Origin: Gorsachius magnificus
Lineage: Eukaryota > Chordata > Aves > Pelecaniformes > Ardeidae
NCBI GenBank assembly: GCA_034008185.1
Contig: CM067095.1
Coordinates: 5,936,610-6,000,609, forward strand
Direction: 5' to 3'
Length of the DNA: 64,000 bases
Below are positions 1-14,060 of this stretch, piece by piece. A model generated the notes under the pieces. It saw only the letters and a program-made list of their open reading frames with translations, was not told the DNA's origin and searched no databases. Positions within the stretch are counted from its first letter, which is position 1, and the number at the start of each line of letters is the position of its first letter. Both the position numbers and the translations under genes were made by a program.

Positions 1-2070
1 CCTATTTCTGCTCCCTTCACCAACAGCAGGAATAGGTTGCAAGCCACCAGCGTTTACTCTTTTTGAGAAGGCTGGATCGCCATGAAGACACAAAGCCAGC
101 TGATTTTTTTTCCCCATGCTTTTTCACTTCCAGCCCTGCCACCAGAAGCACACTAGTTCAACTGGGAGCGTCCCGCTCCATGGGGGAAGGGAGACTCCCA
201 CACTCACATTCTGCTCCCCACCACCAGAAAGGCCAGTCTTACGCCACGATTAACCCCTTCCCAACCCCAAAATACATACAAGGATGCTCCAGTAAAACTG
301 ATAAAATATGCTACACTTAGTATTTTTTCCCCCCGGTCTTGTGTTCTTGTTGGCATGCTTTTCGTGTCTGCTTTATGCTTTAGGCACAGGCTCATTATTC
401 CTACAGTATTCAGCAGAGACCGAATGAAGAATCACATTTTGCTTATGTTTTGAACCTTGCAAAGGTAATACTAGGAAAAACACCAGTGACTTCATCTGCT
501 AAACATTTATAAACAGGGGATGGGAATTTTAACACACACATGCACAAAAGGAGTAAGACGTAGAAGAACAAAAGAATTCATCTATCACTTGAGATAAAAA
601 TCTATTCCCCCTCCTTGGTACTTGCTCCTTTTTGCCCAGGTAAGCACACCAAAACATTGAAAATTCACCTCCTGGTGATTAGCAGAAAATCAGAATTACA
701 CAAAAATCAACCCCAGGCGTACCCCAAACGAAGGCAAGCTTTATTTCTTTGCAGCAGCATGCCACCAGAACCTTCCCCTTGCCTAGCCCTAGGGCTGGAG
801 CGAGCCCCACGTTACAGCATCTCACCAGGCTTCACAGGACTGTTCCCAAGTGCCAGCCCCATCGCCACCGCTGCGGAGGACGGGCCCACCGAGGAAGCCA
901 ATGCCCACCCAGCCCGAGCCGAGGTGGCCAGCAGGGCCAGTGAACCTCTCTGGCTCCCAGCCCCCTGGCAGCACAGCCCACCAGCAGCCTCCTGAGAGCT
1001 TTTGCTGCCCGTTTCCATTCAGCCTGGATCTGATGCTTACCAAAAGCTGCGCTCAGCTGGGCTGATGTTCTGGACAGGCGTTTGGGTTTACCCGTTTTAC
1101 TGCAACTCAACGTTACTTGCTCGCTTCCCAGCGCCACCGTGCCCAAACACGTTGTCTTTCGGTCCTGCTGGGAGAGCCCACAAACCCCTCATCCCCAAGC
1201 GACCGCGGTAAGCGGTGGAGCTAAAATCTGCCGATTGCTACGTAAGCGTGAAAAAGAAAGGACCAGTCTCTCTGTTGATACACATGAACCATTAAATAAA
1301 CCAAATAATCTGATTTTAGATGAATAGCACATTGTGCTGAACACCAGCGATTTACATCCTGTCCTTTCTGAGGTCAAATTAATATCCTTACAGGTTGTAC
1401 CGACCTTACAACCAAAGTTACAGAGAAGTATCATAAAACATGTCCCCGTTTGGGCCATGTATCTTTATGCCAAGCAGGACACTGAAGACATGCAACCAGA
1501 CATGGTGTATGAGCGCAGACCACAAACACACCGGCAAACAGCTATGTAGTAACAGTCACAGCGAGCTGACCTTCAGGCAGAAACTCAGTAACCCGATGAC
1601 GATCACACCCCTGGCCCTGGACTGTCTGCAGCATTTATTTTGGCAGTGGCAAAGAAGATCCACTGATATATTTTGACCGGGAAGCACTAATCAGGAAACC
1701 AGCAAAGACCTCACTCCTGTCCAACAGGCAGGCTTGCAGACCCCCCCCGGAGACCCAGGCACGCCTGCTTCATCCCAGCACCACGATGGATTTCAACAAT
1801 CAGGAGAAATCATTTTAAGATCTTAAAATCCAGTAGCACAGCCTGCCTTGAGCTGCAGCGCAAGAGAAACACGTGCCTGGAGACCAGGAACCTCACACGC
1901 CCAGTGATGACAACCCCAAGCAAATCCTGGGTGGAGGAAAACCAGGCAAAACGCTCAGAGACTTCACAACCCGTTAATGCATTTCTCAGGGCACAACACG
2001 GCTGAAGCTAAGAAACTGGAGATGCTCTGTCTGGAAACAGCTTGTGTAAACAGTTTGGTGGGGGTTTTGG

Positions 2071-2097
2071 TTTTGTTTTTTTTTTTTAAAAACAAAA
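2071..2097. repeat. T/A inverted repeat (10 bp arms, 7 base loop)
   Basis: TTTTGTTTTT at 2071-2080 is exactly complementary to AAAAACAAAA at 2088-2097, with seven T between. It could fold as a short hairpin. Confidence 0.9.
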
Positions 2098-3429
2098 CAA
2101 AAGACCAGCTTCAGAAATAATTCTTGGGAACCTATCAAGAAAACAAACTACATATAGCTGTTTACCTGAGGTATCACCTGGGAGTTTACATTAGTTTACA
2201 TAGGCCCCCATTAGAGCAGTTCATAACCTCTGTTTTGGAAACGGCACGTCCTACACCTGCCAAAACACAAGCTCATTTTCTAACTGAGGCAATTGGGTTT
2301 GATGTTAATACGAGGCTCTTGACAACCTCCTATCCAACAGCTGCTAAAAAGATCATCTTTTCTTGCGAAAAGCCTAACACTTGCACAGATGACTTCGTAA
2401 CGAGCACGGGAATCTTTTTCTGATCGAGCCCTGCAAGCACTTTTGCCTAGATGCAGATAAAATTTTAATTTCTAAGTCACATACCCTATGTGACTTAGCA
2501 TCACCCAATGATGTGGAAGAGAAGTCATGAGCTGTATGAAATCAAGTTACAGACCACGTGCAGCCCAGAGGCTCTCATTTCTGTTTCATTAACCCTCTTC
2601 CCGATACAAACGGCATCGGAAACATCAGCGCCTGTATCAGAGTCGTCTTAAAATGGTTCTCTCTACACAAGTTACGTCGACCCCGCAGATACAGCCATCT
2701 CCATAGCGATGGAAAGGATCTGAGAAAGTAGCTCAGTTCCAAACTCCCATTTAGTACCTGCAGGGCCAGCCGGCAAACAAAAAACCCCCACCCACTCCCA
2801 AATACACGGGGCAGGAGGGAAGGGGGCTGCCCCAAGAGCGTTAATAGGGCTTGAACAGGGTTATCTGCTTGTTTGATGTAATCAGCAAAATTACCATGTG
2901 CATGTTATAATGAACGCACAGACATCTGCCGAGTCTGATGGATGAGCTGATAGCAGGGAGTTATCGAATCCATCTGGTTGGAAAACCATTGTCATTTCCA
3001 GCTAAAAATCGCATTAGCAAACTTGTATCACAACTTGGTACTATTTAGCACCAAACCAGAATACCAGAGTAAGTGGCATTCTTTTTTCCTGGAGAGATCT
3101 TGCAAAATATTCCATAACTCCATAAGCAGCACGGCAGGTTCTCTTTCTTAAATGCACCGAGTGCCTTAGTTAAGTCTGAGAAAAAAGGAAGGAGGTTTTT
3201 GCCTATCTTGCAATAAAAGCTCTCTTGAGATAAGGGTCTGCTCTGCATCAGGAGAGTTTCCTAGTAAATGTACAAACAAGTGCTTCAATGAGAAGCAAGA
3301 TGATAAATCCAGAGCATGGGTAAGGACTGGTGAAGCCTGGGACAACTCAAGAAGCCCTAAGTCAAGGCCTGTATTTTAGCTGCATGAGGAGATGGAGAAC
3401 TAAACCTTGGGAAAATCTCACACTAAGTC

Positions 3430-3740
3430 TACACTTGCAGCGGTACCCAGACGCTCCGTGAGGCATCGCACCGGTCGCTGCATCCCACGTGAAAGACGCT
3501 TACGCACCAGACACGAACCCGAGGTGGGGCAGAGGGGAAACATTTCATGAGCAGTTCACACAGGAAGATTTTGGCTTGGGCTGCAAGCTACCCAAGCGAC
3601 AAAGGAGGCCAGAAGACACCGATGCACGTACTCGCTCCCGGCTGTAACACCCAGCACGCCGCCGCGAGCAGCGCTGCAGCGCGCCGTGCTTGCACCCGTG
3701 CAAAACCCATCCCTGGGAGCATCCGACCCCGGACAAGCAC
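3430..3740. promoter_or_regulatory. CpG-dense patch inside intron 1
   Basis: A hand count gives about 27 CpG dinucleotides in roughly 300 bases, near the number expected from base composition and well above surrounding intron sequence. The core at 3655-3700 reads as CACGCCGCCGCGAGC-type sequence. It could be an intronic CpG island, an alternative promoter or an unmethylated enhancer. No exon with coding potential is recognisable in it. Confidence 0.4.
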
Positions 3741-4312
3741 ATCCCCACCCCGTAAGGCAGCAAAATAGGGAGCGCTGCCGTGGCTCCTAAGCACTGATGG
3801 CTTGAGCAGCCCTTTCATCTGAGGCTCTCCCATCATCTCCCGCACAAATGCAGCACACATTTCAAATTACACTTAAACAAGAGACGGTCCCCTTGAGTCG
3901 GAGGCACGATACGGGTTTCCCCGAGCGGCAAATCCAGCCTCCCATCGGGTACCCAAGCAATGGCACCAGTGGCCGAGGTGACACAGGCGGCGATGAAAGG
4001 ACTTGCCCAGAGCTCAGAGAGGAAACTTGTGGTGAAGTCAGAAAGAAAACCCCGTTATCTCGACTTCCGGACCCCTCTGCTAACCGCCAGACCACAAAAC
4101 ACTTTTATTGCAGGATAACATTACAACAAATAGCTATTTTCTGTTAGCAGAAAACCCACTTTGCAGTTTTACTTTTAAAAATCCATAGGATTGCAAGCCA
4201 GCCCTGTGACGCGGCATAAACAATTTCTCCCTCCTTCGCATGCCCCAGTTTTATTAAGTAATCCCTATAAAAGCAATTACTGAGCTTTGGACTGAAAAAT
4301 AACTAGGGAAAG

Positions 4313-4328
4313 AAAAAAAAAAAAAAAA
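4313..4328 (+). repeat. A16 homopolymer
   Basis: Uninterrupted A-run in intron 1. No adjacent retroelement body is recognised. Confidence 0.95.
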
Positions 4329-4422
4329 GACAGCAAATTCTGTGTATCTTCATTTGCATACGGATTCCCTCCCTCCCCCTTTCTAAGGTTTTTGCCATGA
4401 GGTCTTTTATGTCTCTTTCAAT

Positions 4423-4442
4423 AATCATATAATTATATGATT
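4423..4442. repeat. Perfect 20 bp palindrome
   Basis: AATCATATAA is followed directly by its exact reverse complement TTATATGATT. Its AT-only core makes it a possible cruciform or homeodomain-type site. Confidence 0.95.
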
Positions 4443-5032
4443 CCTAAAGTACACGCTGGCAACACTTCAGGGGATTTTAGTCATTACAGGTGACAAGACT
4501 TTTCTCTCATGTCTAATGTGCGCTAGGATTTCCTTCCACCTCATTCACAGATAAGATACAGAACTGAGTGACACCCAAACCCCTCTCCCAGACAGATTTT
4601 GGGGGCACCAGCCCTCTTCCTTCTCCGTTACGGATACAGGGAAGCAGGCAGAACTGAACTGCAATGAACTTCAACGGGAATGAAACATTTTTTCAATTAA
4701 GCGGCCCATCATTTTTCCCAGGCACCACGTCCAACTATTTTAATGGCTTTCACATTTTTTCTTTAATTTTACAATCTGAAAGAAATGCCAAGGTTCCATC
4801 AAGGACCAAGAACACCATAATTCCATTTTTTCCAATGGTTGCAAGTTATTAACAAGCTGTCAAAACACCATAATTATTTCATATCAAGTTTGACTGATTC
4901 CATAAACATCTCTTAGCCACATACTATCTTGAGTCTCGCTCCCCCCGAGTGCAAGTATGTGCTCAGGCTAAGTGGAATAAAGAGGCTGCACATCCTCCTC
5001 GACAGCAGTGCAAGAGACGTTTATAAGCCACC

Positions 5033-5051
5033 AAAAAAAAAAAAAAAAAAA
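5033..5051 (+). repeat. A19 homopolymer
   Basis: Uninterrupted A-run in intron 1. No target-site duplication or retroelement body is recognised. Confidence 0.95.
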
Positions 5052-5367
5052 TCAACATCAATAATACATTTATTAGCTGATGCACTTGATGTCATTGTAA
5101 GGTTCGAGACATTGCTTCCCTTAAAAATCTTTGGGGTTTTAGCTCCTCTGTATAAATAAGAGCTACCAGGAAAGAAACTACAGCCTCACGAACCCACGGG
5201 AGGGGTTAAAGAAATGACCTTGGTGTCCGTCAGCCCGCTGAATAGCCAGAAGCCCTAAATTATCATTTGTTTCCCAACTTGGGCTGCCCTAAGCATCTCC
5301 TCACTAAGTACAGGCTAGATGAGGGATACGCTAACATCAGAGTGAATCAATCTATATTTAAAATTGG

Positions 5368-5382
5368 AAAAAAAAAAAAAAA
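5368..5382 (+). repeat. A15 homopolymer with A/C-rich tail
   Basis: An A-run is followed by CACAAACCACCACC-type sequence. Confidence 0.9.
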
Positions 5383-6039
5383 CACAAACCACCACCCTAC
5401 CAAACAATTACAGTCATATTTTTTACAAAGCTAGAAAGAACATCTGTTGGAGGGGAAGATAATGCAATGATACCCAGCTGCAAACACTGTAAACTTCACG
5501 TTTAGACTACGGGCACGAGTGCACCATATATATGTATTTTTTTCTGAACACCTCCCTATCACAACCTGTTCGGAAGGGAGCAAGGCAGGCTTTGGCCCGA
5601 GGAGCAGAGCCCAAGCACAGCTCCCTTGCTCTGCCGACAGTGCCCGGCAGCCCCCAAAATAGAACATTTGACTTCAAATTGCCACGTCTGTGTGGCACAA
5701 CTATACATAGCCAGTACAAGATTAAAAAAGCTTTGCTCTGAGCACAAAGGGAGAGACAGGAATGGTGCCATAAGCCCATGTTTTGCAGCCAGTAGTGCAG
5801 GGAAATCATTCTGATCCCTTCAATCCCCTTATCCATGCCAACCACTGACCTTGCAGATGCAACTTTTGTTCAAGTTTAGTCCCTTTTGGCTTGCAGCAAG
5901 ACTGAGCTTACAGAGGAAAAGTTCGCCCCCCATCTCGGATCACGCAAGCGCTACACATACGTAGCTGCCCCCGCGCTCCTTTTCACCAGGTATTTCTGAA
6001 CTTCGGATCCAGTCACTCAGTGCAAAATAATTAAGCTAC

Positions 6040-6071
6040 AAAAAAAAAAAAAAAAAAAAAAATATATATAT
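6040..6071 (+). repeat. A23 homopolymer followed by (TA)n
   Basis: A 23-base A-run is followed by four TA units and is among the longest homopolymers in the window. Confidence 0.95.
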
Positions 6072-6601
6072 CGACAGGCACCTATTCACCTGCCATTAGG
6101 GCTCGACACATCAGAGGGTGGGAGAGCCCTGTGGCCGCCGCAGCTCCTGCCTGCCCAGCTTTCACAATCCCTCGCACCAGAGGAACTGGACCGACTGGAA
6201 GCTGTGTAAGCCTCTCCTCCATTTTAAACATTTTGGATTAACAACATAAAGACTGATTCTCCTTTCAGCATCTGAACAGTATTTTAATAGTTTGTTACTT
6301 TTGCAAAAGAGACTATTTTTCCAGCAGATGGAACAGGACTGGTAAAGTGGTGCTCCGACTCTCCTCCCTATGCGAGGAGCACGGCTGGAGCGGTCGCAGC
6401 CCCCGTTGTGCCGAATACAGCAGAGCCAGAAGATATTTAAACAGCAAGAGCCACTTCACCTACATAAAACTCTTTTATACCTTTACCGTGATAAACTGGA
6501 GGTATTAAAGTGCAGTGAATTGGAAATTGTTCTCACTTACAGCTGGATGTTCACATACAACCGATACCAACGTGCACGTCCTCCGTACTGTATTTCAAAT
6601 C

Positions 6602-6628
6602 TTTTTTTTATTTTTTTTTTAAAAAAAA
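6602..6628. repeat. T-run then A8
   Basis: T8, A, T10, A8: complementary runs abutting, capable of a short hairpin. Confidence 0.9.
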
Positions 6629-7320
6629 TACTGCATCAAGCAGGACACAGTGTTTCAGTTTTGCTGATGCCGTTGGCTCTCAAATACTCGCTGCAGCACC
6701 GCAGACAACCCCGACGACGTTCCCCGTGACTCATGTCACCGGGACAGAGACTGGCCGCTACAGAAACCAAAGCAACACCCACCTCTGGGCAGCCCCTTCC
6801 CCAGCCGAGGGGCACGCACGGTTTAGGATCTCCAGGCACGCAAGCCCACCAGGTCTAGTTAAGCCTGACGCAGGAGGAGCAGCCTGCAGTGGCTGTGCCT
6901 GGAGAATCCAACACCCCACACCAAGAAACAGAAAGTGGGAGAATAGGAGGATACCAAGAGGAGGAAAAAAAACCAACCCACCCAAACCCCCTTAAATCAG
7001 TGTAACCGTCTCCAGCCCGGGTATTGTATCTCTGTACCTATATGAATTTTTCAAGAGGTACAGTTGTGCGACACAGCCGCCCTTCTGCGGAGCAAGCAGG
7101 AATCTACCAAAGAAACCCAGCGAAATAGGCCAGGCTGATCTCATCCTACACGGCGCCCTTCTTCGCTGTTATTTTCCCAGAAAGTTAACATTGCGATAGT
7201 CACTCTCGTTCTGTGAAATAGTGGCAATAAATAATTAAAAGTGCAACGCGTTAGCATACTGAGAGGACAGTCAGGTTTTTCAGTACTTACTAGACAAGAA
7301 GTCAAATGCGCTACTGCAAG

Positions 7321-7560
7321 CAAACATTAATTTGGATCCTATATCATCTATTATTTGGATGATTTGGAACACTAATTTTATTATGTCCCTTTTATAAAAA
7401 AAAATCTTATCTATGCAATACAGAGTACCTCATATTTCTTATGACATAGTCAATTTTTTAATTTATAATGACATAATTTATAAATATTGTTGTAGTAATA
7501 TATTATATATATATTTTATTGTATTTTTATAATTTTTAATTGATAAATTTTGATTTATCT
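7321..7560. repeat. AT-rich low-complexity stretch
   Basis: About 240 bases are dominated by A and T, including alternating TA runs around 7498-7516 and TTTTTAAT-type words. Nothing here resembles a gene. Confidence 0.8.
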
Positions 7561-7709
7561 TCTGAACTTGGCTGTGGTGGTTAGTCCCCTTGACATTTCA
7601 GCAAGCTTCATCTCATGTTCTGTCCCAGGTTTCAGACCGCTGAAGAAAGGCTGAGCAGTTATGCTACAGGAAACTGTTTTGGAAGTTAGTAGGATAGTAA
7701 GAGGTCCTT

Positions 7710-7735
7710 AAAAAAAAAAAAACCCCAAACAACCA
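7710..7735 (+). repeat. A13 with A/C-rich tail
   Basis: An A-run is followed by CCCCAAACAACC, a recurring avian low-complexity pattern also seen near 9583-9625, 20213-20250, 26713-26730 and 57037-57098. Confidence 0.85.
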
Positions 7736-9582
7736 GGACCGAGTGTAGGCTGAGCTAAAAATGGGACCTCAGGTAGGGAGGAGGGTGACCCCTGAACTCA
7801 TCTGGGATTTTCATGGCCAAGCCTCAGCCAAGCAAGCCGCTTCCCTCCTCTGATGCCATCGCAGCCAAGTTCAGCACCCTAACGGTGCCCTGACCGCGGC
7901 TGCGGGCATCGTCCCAGCTGGGGGCCATGGGTGCCATGTACACGTTCACCCCTCCCGCGCCCAGCACGCCCGCTGATCCCGGCAAGTTTTCCTGATGAGG
8001 TAAAGAACTCCAGCTCCAACAAGAGAGCTGGATCCTTCCTCACCACCACCCCGCCACCAGACCATGGCTTGCAGGGAGCCTGGCTCCCCTCGGCTCCCGG
8101 CCTGACTGAGCCGATGCTTCAGGCTTTCCGGAGCTCGCCCCTCCGTTTTAGCTCCGCATTAACCACCTCTTATTCCTTAACAACAACAGAAATACCTGAA
8201 GTACCCGCTTCAGACAAGACGCAAAGAATCAACAGCTAGAAGAACAAATCAATGGAGGCTAACAAGCCTTCAGGAAAAGCAAAAGGCTTTTAGAGCACCA
8301 TCCAGAAAATCATTAGCTTTCCTGAGGTTAAAAGCACTTTTTTTTACGGAAAAACCAGCCATCAGAAACTTGATACACCATCACTTGACAATTAAGTAGA
8401 AGAGAAAATATACTTTTAAAAAGCCTAGAAACTTGTTTTAAAACATAACGACGGAAAAGCCCAAGATGCAAAGTACATCTAGAGAAATAGGACGATAAAT
8501 GAGAAGTTACCCAGCTAGGTCAGTGGAACTAGCACAGAACCTTTGGAACAGGAAGCTGCAGTTAAATACACTGGCTTTCTTATCATTGAGAGATCAGAGC
8601 GACGGTAACAGCACAGTGTACAACACACATGTGAAAACAGCCTTATCAAGATAAACGCTGAAGAACTTATGGATTCTGTCCAGAAGTCTACTATCACCAT
8701 TAGGCTTTCTAAACTCTGCTGCACTCAAGGGCAAACAGTGGAGAAGGGACCGCGACTTCGCACTGCCAGACCTCTGGATCCAAACGAAAGTAAGAGTGGG
8801 CAAAGCGTTAATCCCCTTAGGGTCTGCGACCAGACGTGGCTGGGCCCCCATTCGGCTTGCGAGGGTGGCATCACCCTTTCAACCCAACAGGCACAAAGTC
8901 CAGGTCTGCCTCTCCACAGCTCGGGGATCTACTTCTGCACAACATGCCCCTCCAAGCACGCTTGCGAGTGGATTCTCCCCAAGATTCTATAAATAGGTTA
9001 AACATTCCTAAAAAACCCATACTCACGCGCGCACATACACACACCAGGAAAGTTAAAATTTCCATACAGCGTTCCAAAGCTTTGCTGGAATCTGTAAAAA
9101 TGATAAACAGCCAAAAAGAAAACACAACCCCTTGTCTTTACAACTACTTTGGGAGAACAATTGCTCTCAAAGATCGCATTCATTAACATTCTGATGAAGT
9201 TCCCTTTTAGCGCTGTTTTTCATACTTGAAAGGAACAGCTATGATCAGAGAGAGCCCTCAACTACCGACTCACTCATTTAGAGTCTCTCGCTCTGATTCA
9301 CCAATCACCTTCAAGAATAATTAGCAGCTTCGTCTGAACGTAATGAATCTACACCCATGCTCACATACATACCATTCATTTCGGAAGGCGGCGAGAAATC
9401 CCCCGTTTTCTCTTCCGACCCCTGCAGCGGGAACCATCTCCCGGGCAGCACCATCCGATGGTTCTCCAGCGGCCACCCGTCCCGCTGACCACCTCAAGCC
9501 GGCGGGTCAGGCAGGGCAAACTACGCTTCCAGGTTGTTAACTCCAAAGTCACGTTCAGTGGCTGGGTATTAAAAAGTAACCC

Positions 9583-9625
9583 AACCAAACAAACAAAAAA
9601 CCCCAACCAAAACACCACTACACAC
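9583..9625 (+). repeat. A/C-rich low-complexity tract
   Basis: A succession of CAAA and CCAA units (ACCAAACAAACAAAAAACCC and similar). Confidence 0.85.
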
Positions 9626-11385
9626 ACATCAGCTGCGCATAACCCGACTTGGAGCTGGATTTATACAAGAAGATTCAGGGGAAGGAAGGGAAAGGGGAAG
9701 TTTTCACTTCTTACGTACAAAAAAGAGGCTGCTTGCTGCTGGTTTGTCTGTGTGCTTTTTTTTTTTCCCCCCCTTAATTTAAAAAAATATATATTAAAAA
9801 AACCCAACTCCATCTATGTCAAAGATGGTAGGGGGTCTGCAAGTCAAGCCACAAGTCAGTATCACAGAAACAAGACGCAATATTTGCAGATGACAACTGC
9901 CAAAGGAAACATTGCCACAGAAGTTAAATCCAAACCCCGAATGCTTATAATTCACACCAAAGAGCTAAAGGAGAATTCGTAACGCCATCCCTCACTATTA
10001 ACCTTAACTGCTTGCACCCCGAGGTTGACATGAAGGAAGAATATATATACTTATTCTATAAAGCAGCCTTTATTTACAGGAACACCAGTGGTGAGAATTT
10101 TCTTCAGTGGGGAAGGGGAATTCACAGTATTTTTGAGACGAAAAGAAAAGCAAACAAAAAACCACCTTACCTCTCTCAAATGTTTCTACCATTAAGCTCT
10201 GCCTAACCATTGAGAAATTTAATTTCCAGGGGGAAGCCCAAAGCTTCGCTAGCCTATTAGACGTAATCGCAGCTCACTGTACCATCAAGTGACAAGCAAA
10301 CCTCGAAAAATAACACAAGAAAGGATGACAACAAACTGCCACACACGCAACAAAAGCTCCTTTTAGGATTAGAAATTAAATAAAACAGACTTTCTTAGTT
10401 CAGTACTGTTTCTGGGCTGCATACTGACTTTTATCTTTTCTTGCCCCTCAGGAACATGGAAGGTTTCGATTATTATTTATTTTCAAAATATCATCACAGC
10501 AGATTTTAAGTATTCTTAAGAAAGAAAGACACGCCAAAAGGCAAATCTCCTCCAAAGCAGGAGAAAACCACCTGCAGCGGTCCAGTTCACAACCCCACAC
10601 CACGCCAAGCGACCTTGCCGCTGCAGTCATTTGCACGGGCATATATTGCTTTAAAGTAGTTTTGCCATAATAATCCCCTTCCCTCACTGCCACATCAAAT
10701 CTGCCCGAGATCACCCATGCTCAAATGCATGGGAAAATCCACACGACGCAGAGTATTTTCTCCTTTTCAGTGTTACTGGGATTTATGAAATGCACACGAT
10801 GGTTAGGGCTCTCTGAGAACCCCAAATACAACACACCTCCCAGTTCAGCACCCGAAATCCAGGTGAATTCTGCTCGCACCACTCCCTCCGAGGTGCCAAC
10901 TACCACCCCAGATGCTGAGGCGCACGCATTCTCTTGCGTGCTGGTAAATACTGTAGAAATTAATTCATTTCAGGTGGTATTGAAGTGTTTTGCAGGAGTT
11001 TGAAAGGGGACAGCTTTGTAAAGACTTGTTTATAATATTTTTATTTTTTTAAAAGACAAACCAGAAGTGCTTCCACAGACAGATGTACTTTGGGGTGGGA
11101 GAAGTTTAAGGTCACCTTCTATCCCCGTGCGCCCTATTATCAAGGTTACGGTTTGGTTGATTTGATAACAAGGCTTATCCCATTTGAAAAGCCCGGAGTT
11201 CTCCCCGTCAGCCCTGGAGGGACCGCACTATCATTTGAATTCTATTTCCTGATAACGTGCTCATCATGGTAGAAAATTTCTGCAGGAAGATGAATTTTAC
11301 TTTCTTCACTGACAGCTCAGTAGAGACTCAGGGGTTTAATTGGACCTAGCTGCTGATGCATATTTGACTAAGAGCATGCCCAAGG

Positions 11386-11409
11386 AAAAAAAAAAAAAAA
11401 AAAAAAAAA
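11386..11409 (+). repeat. A24 homopolymer
   Basis: A 24-base A-run in intron 1. The flanks do not show a recognisable retroelement. Confidence 0.95.
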
Positions 11410-12533
11410 GAAGATACAGACGGGTCTACGGCTTGTTGTAGAGGCACACGAAAGCGGATCACTCGCTCATTATCAGTTCTGCGTAGACAAAGTAGTTGGC
11501 TTTCCTGTTTCAGAGAACACCCCACAAACGATGCCACAAAAGGCCAAAGAGCAGCCATCGCCACGCTAACACAAACCATCTTCCCACGCCGCTGCCTGCA
11601 CACCTTGTCCTGCCCAGGGGCTGCCAGGCTAAACGTCCCTCCCGAGCAGAAGCCCAGGCTCCCCAAGGAAAGGTTTCATTGCCCTGACGCCAGGGTGGAT
11701 GGCCAAGGCCACCCCTGACGCCTCCGCGGGAACACAGGGACTGTCTCTGGGACTTCGAGAAATGGGTTCTATGAGCGACGAAATCCGGATGGCCATGACG
11801 CCACCAGAGCCCAGAGGCCTGCATGGCAGGAGGGGTGGGCTGGGGAGAAGTGAAGCCCGCAAACAAAATGGGATCTCAAAAGTCTGAGCCAAAGATGTTA
11901 AGAGCTCCCAGGGCAAATCTGAGATTATTCATTAGCCTGCACAGAAGCCTTCGTCACTGTAACGTGGGTTAATAGATACACAAGTGACAGGAAATCTGAA
12001 GTAGGGAGAGCACCCAAAACTTTGCCCACGTTTTTTACCACGGTGTGTCAAAGAAAGTGGGCAAAGGCACCAGGATTGCTCATATTTACTGGGAATTCAA
12101 GTTATTATGCCCGTCAAGAGACTTGTTAGGTGCTTGCTCTTGACAACTCACTTCTTCCCCTCGAACACAAACAAAACAAAAATCAAAAGCCAAAGTCTTA
12201 GTTTGTCAATGCCCCTCTGAAAATATTAAATTTCCTGCTCTGCTTAACTTAGCTCAGACAAGGCAGGCAGTATTTGCTCAGCAAATATTGTTTGTAATAA
12301 GTTAGACAAGCAATATTTTTTGCCAGCCTATTAACACCAGAAAAATATGTACAGTCAACAAGAGATGAAGAATTTGTTCAATTACTTCAAAAATGGGAAT
12401 TACAACCAAGGGATTATTATCCATTTAAACATCTCTTTTCCACAAAATGTCAAACACTAGCCATTTGCTAACAATCTCCGGAGACAGATAAAGTAACATT
12501 TTGGCAAAGCAAACACAAACTCCACCACGAGCC

Positions 12534-12573
12534 TGGGGGGGGGCGGGGGGAGGAAAGGGGGGGCGAGAGGGGG
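12534..12573 (+). other. G-run cluster, G-quadruplex potential
   Basis: Several runs of four or more G, separated by one to four bases, lie on the plus strand at the intron-side edge of the CpG island. This fits the standard G4 pattern of four G-tracts with short loops. The gene's sense strand is C-rich here. Confidence 0.6.
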
Positions 12574-12705
12574 AAGCTCCACCATTCACAACAATACCCG
12601 GACCATCCCAACACGCCAGGGATATTTTGCAGCCCTCTGCCAGCCAATTAAAACCCCAAACAAACATTTGACTTGCCCTAAGTGATAGTTAACGCCAGCC
12701 GGAGC

Positions 12706-12763
12706 GGGAGGGGGGGGTGGGGGGGGGAGTTGGGGAAGGGGGGGGGGGGGGGGATGTGGGGGT
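12706..12763 (+). other. Long G-tract cluster, strong G-quadruplex potential
   Basis: Nearly 60 bases are almost entirely G on the plus strand, including one run of more than ten, with single T or A interruptions. It lies about 290 bases inside FBRSL1 intron 1. Such runs are prone to sequencing-length error. Confidence 0.7.
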
Positions 12764-12875
12764 GCAGCAAGTTGCCAGCGGGGCTACGAGCACCCGGGGC
12801 TGGCTCGCCACCCGCCCGCCCGCCCCACCGAGATCCCTCCGGGCTGCCACCAGGATTAATGCACATTAATTGCTA

Positions 12876-13694
<819 letters not shown>

Positions 13695-13727
13695 TTAAAT
13701 CCACGGAATGACCTTGACAAATTTCCA

Positions 13728-13754
13728 CCCCCCGCCCCCCCCCCACCCCCCCCC
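13728..13754 (-). other. C-run block (G-quadruplex potential on the minus strand)
   Basis: Runs of 5 to 10 C are separated by single G or A. On the FBRSL1 sense strand these are G-tracts upstream of or within the 5' UTR. Confidence 0.6.
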
Positions 13755-13788
13755 AAAAAAAAAAGCAGAGACGGGAAGAGGAGGGGAG

Positions 13789-13822
13789 AAAAAAAAAAAA
13801 AAAGAGAGAGGAGGGGGGGGGG
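13789..13822. repeat. A15-(GA)n-G11 purine tract
   Basis: A homopurine stretch of A15, then GAGAGAGAG, then a G-run. Homopurine mirror-like tracts can form triplex structures. Confidence 0.75.
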
Positions 13823-13980
13823 ATGTATCTGGATCAGGACGAGGACACCTCGGCTTCACTCGGCGCGGAAGAGAGAGGCAGATCCAGGAGGCTCGACCCA
13901 GCTCGGGATAATCCAGGCGCGGCGCCCCCTCCCCGGGGGCAGCGCCGCTCCGGGGCCCCGCTCCGGCCGCCGCGCACGGC

Positions 13981-14006
13981 GGGGGGGGGGCCGCCGCCGC
14001 CGCCGC
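13981..14006. repeat. G10 followed by (CCG)5
   Basis: A ten-G run is followed directly by five CCG triplets in the promoter part of the CpG island. Confidence 0.85.
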
Positions 14007-14060
14007 GCTCGCCGCCCAACTTTCTTGCCGCGGAGCGAGCGAGACAATCCCTGGGCAGCC

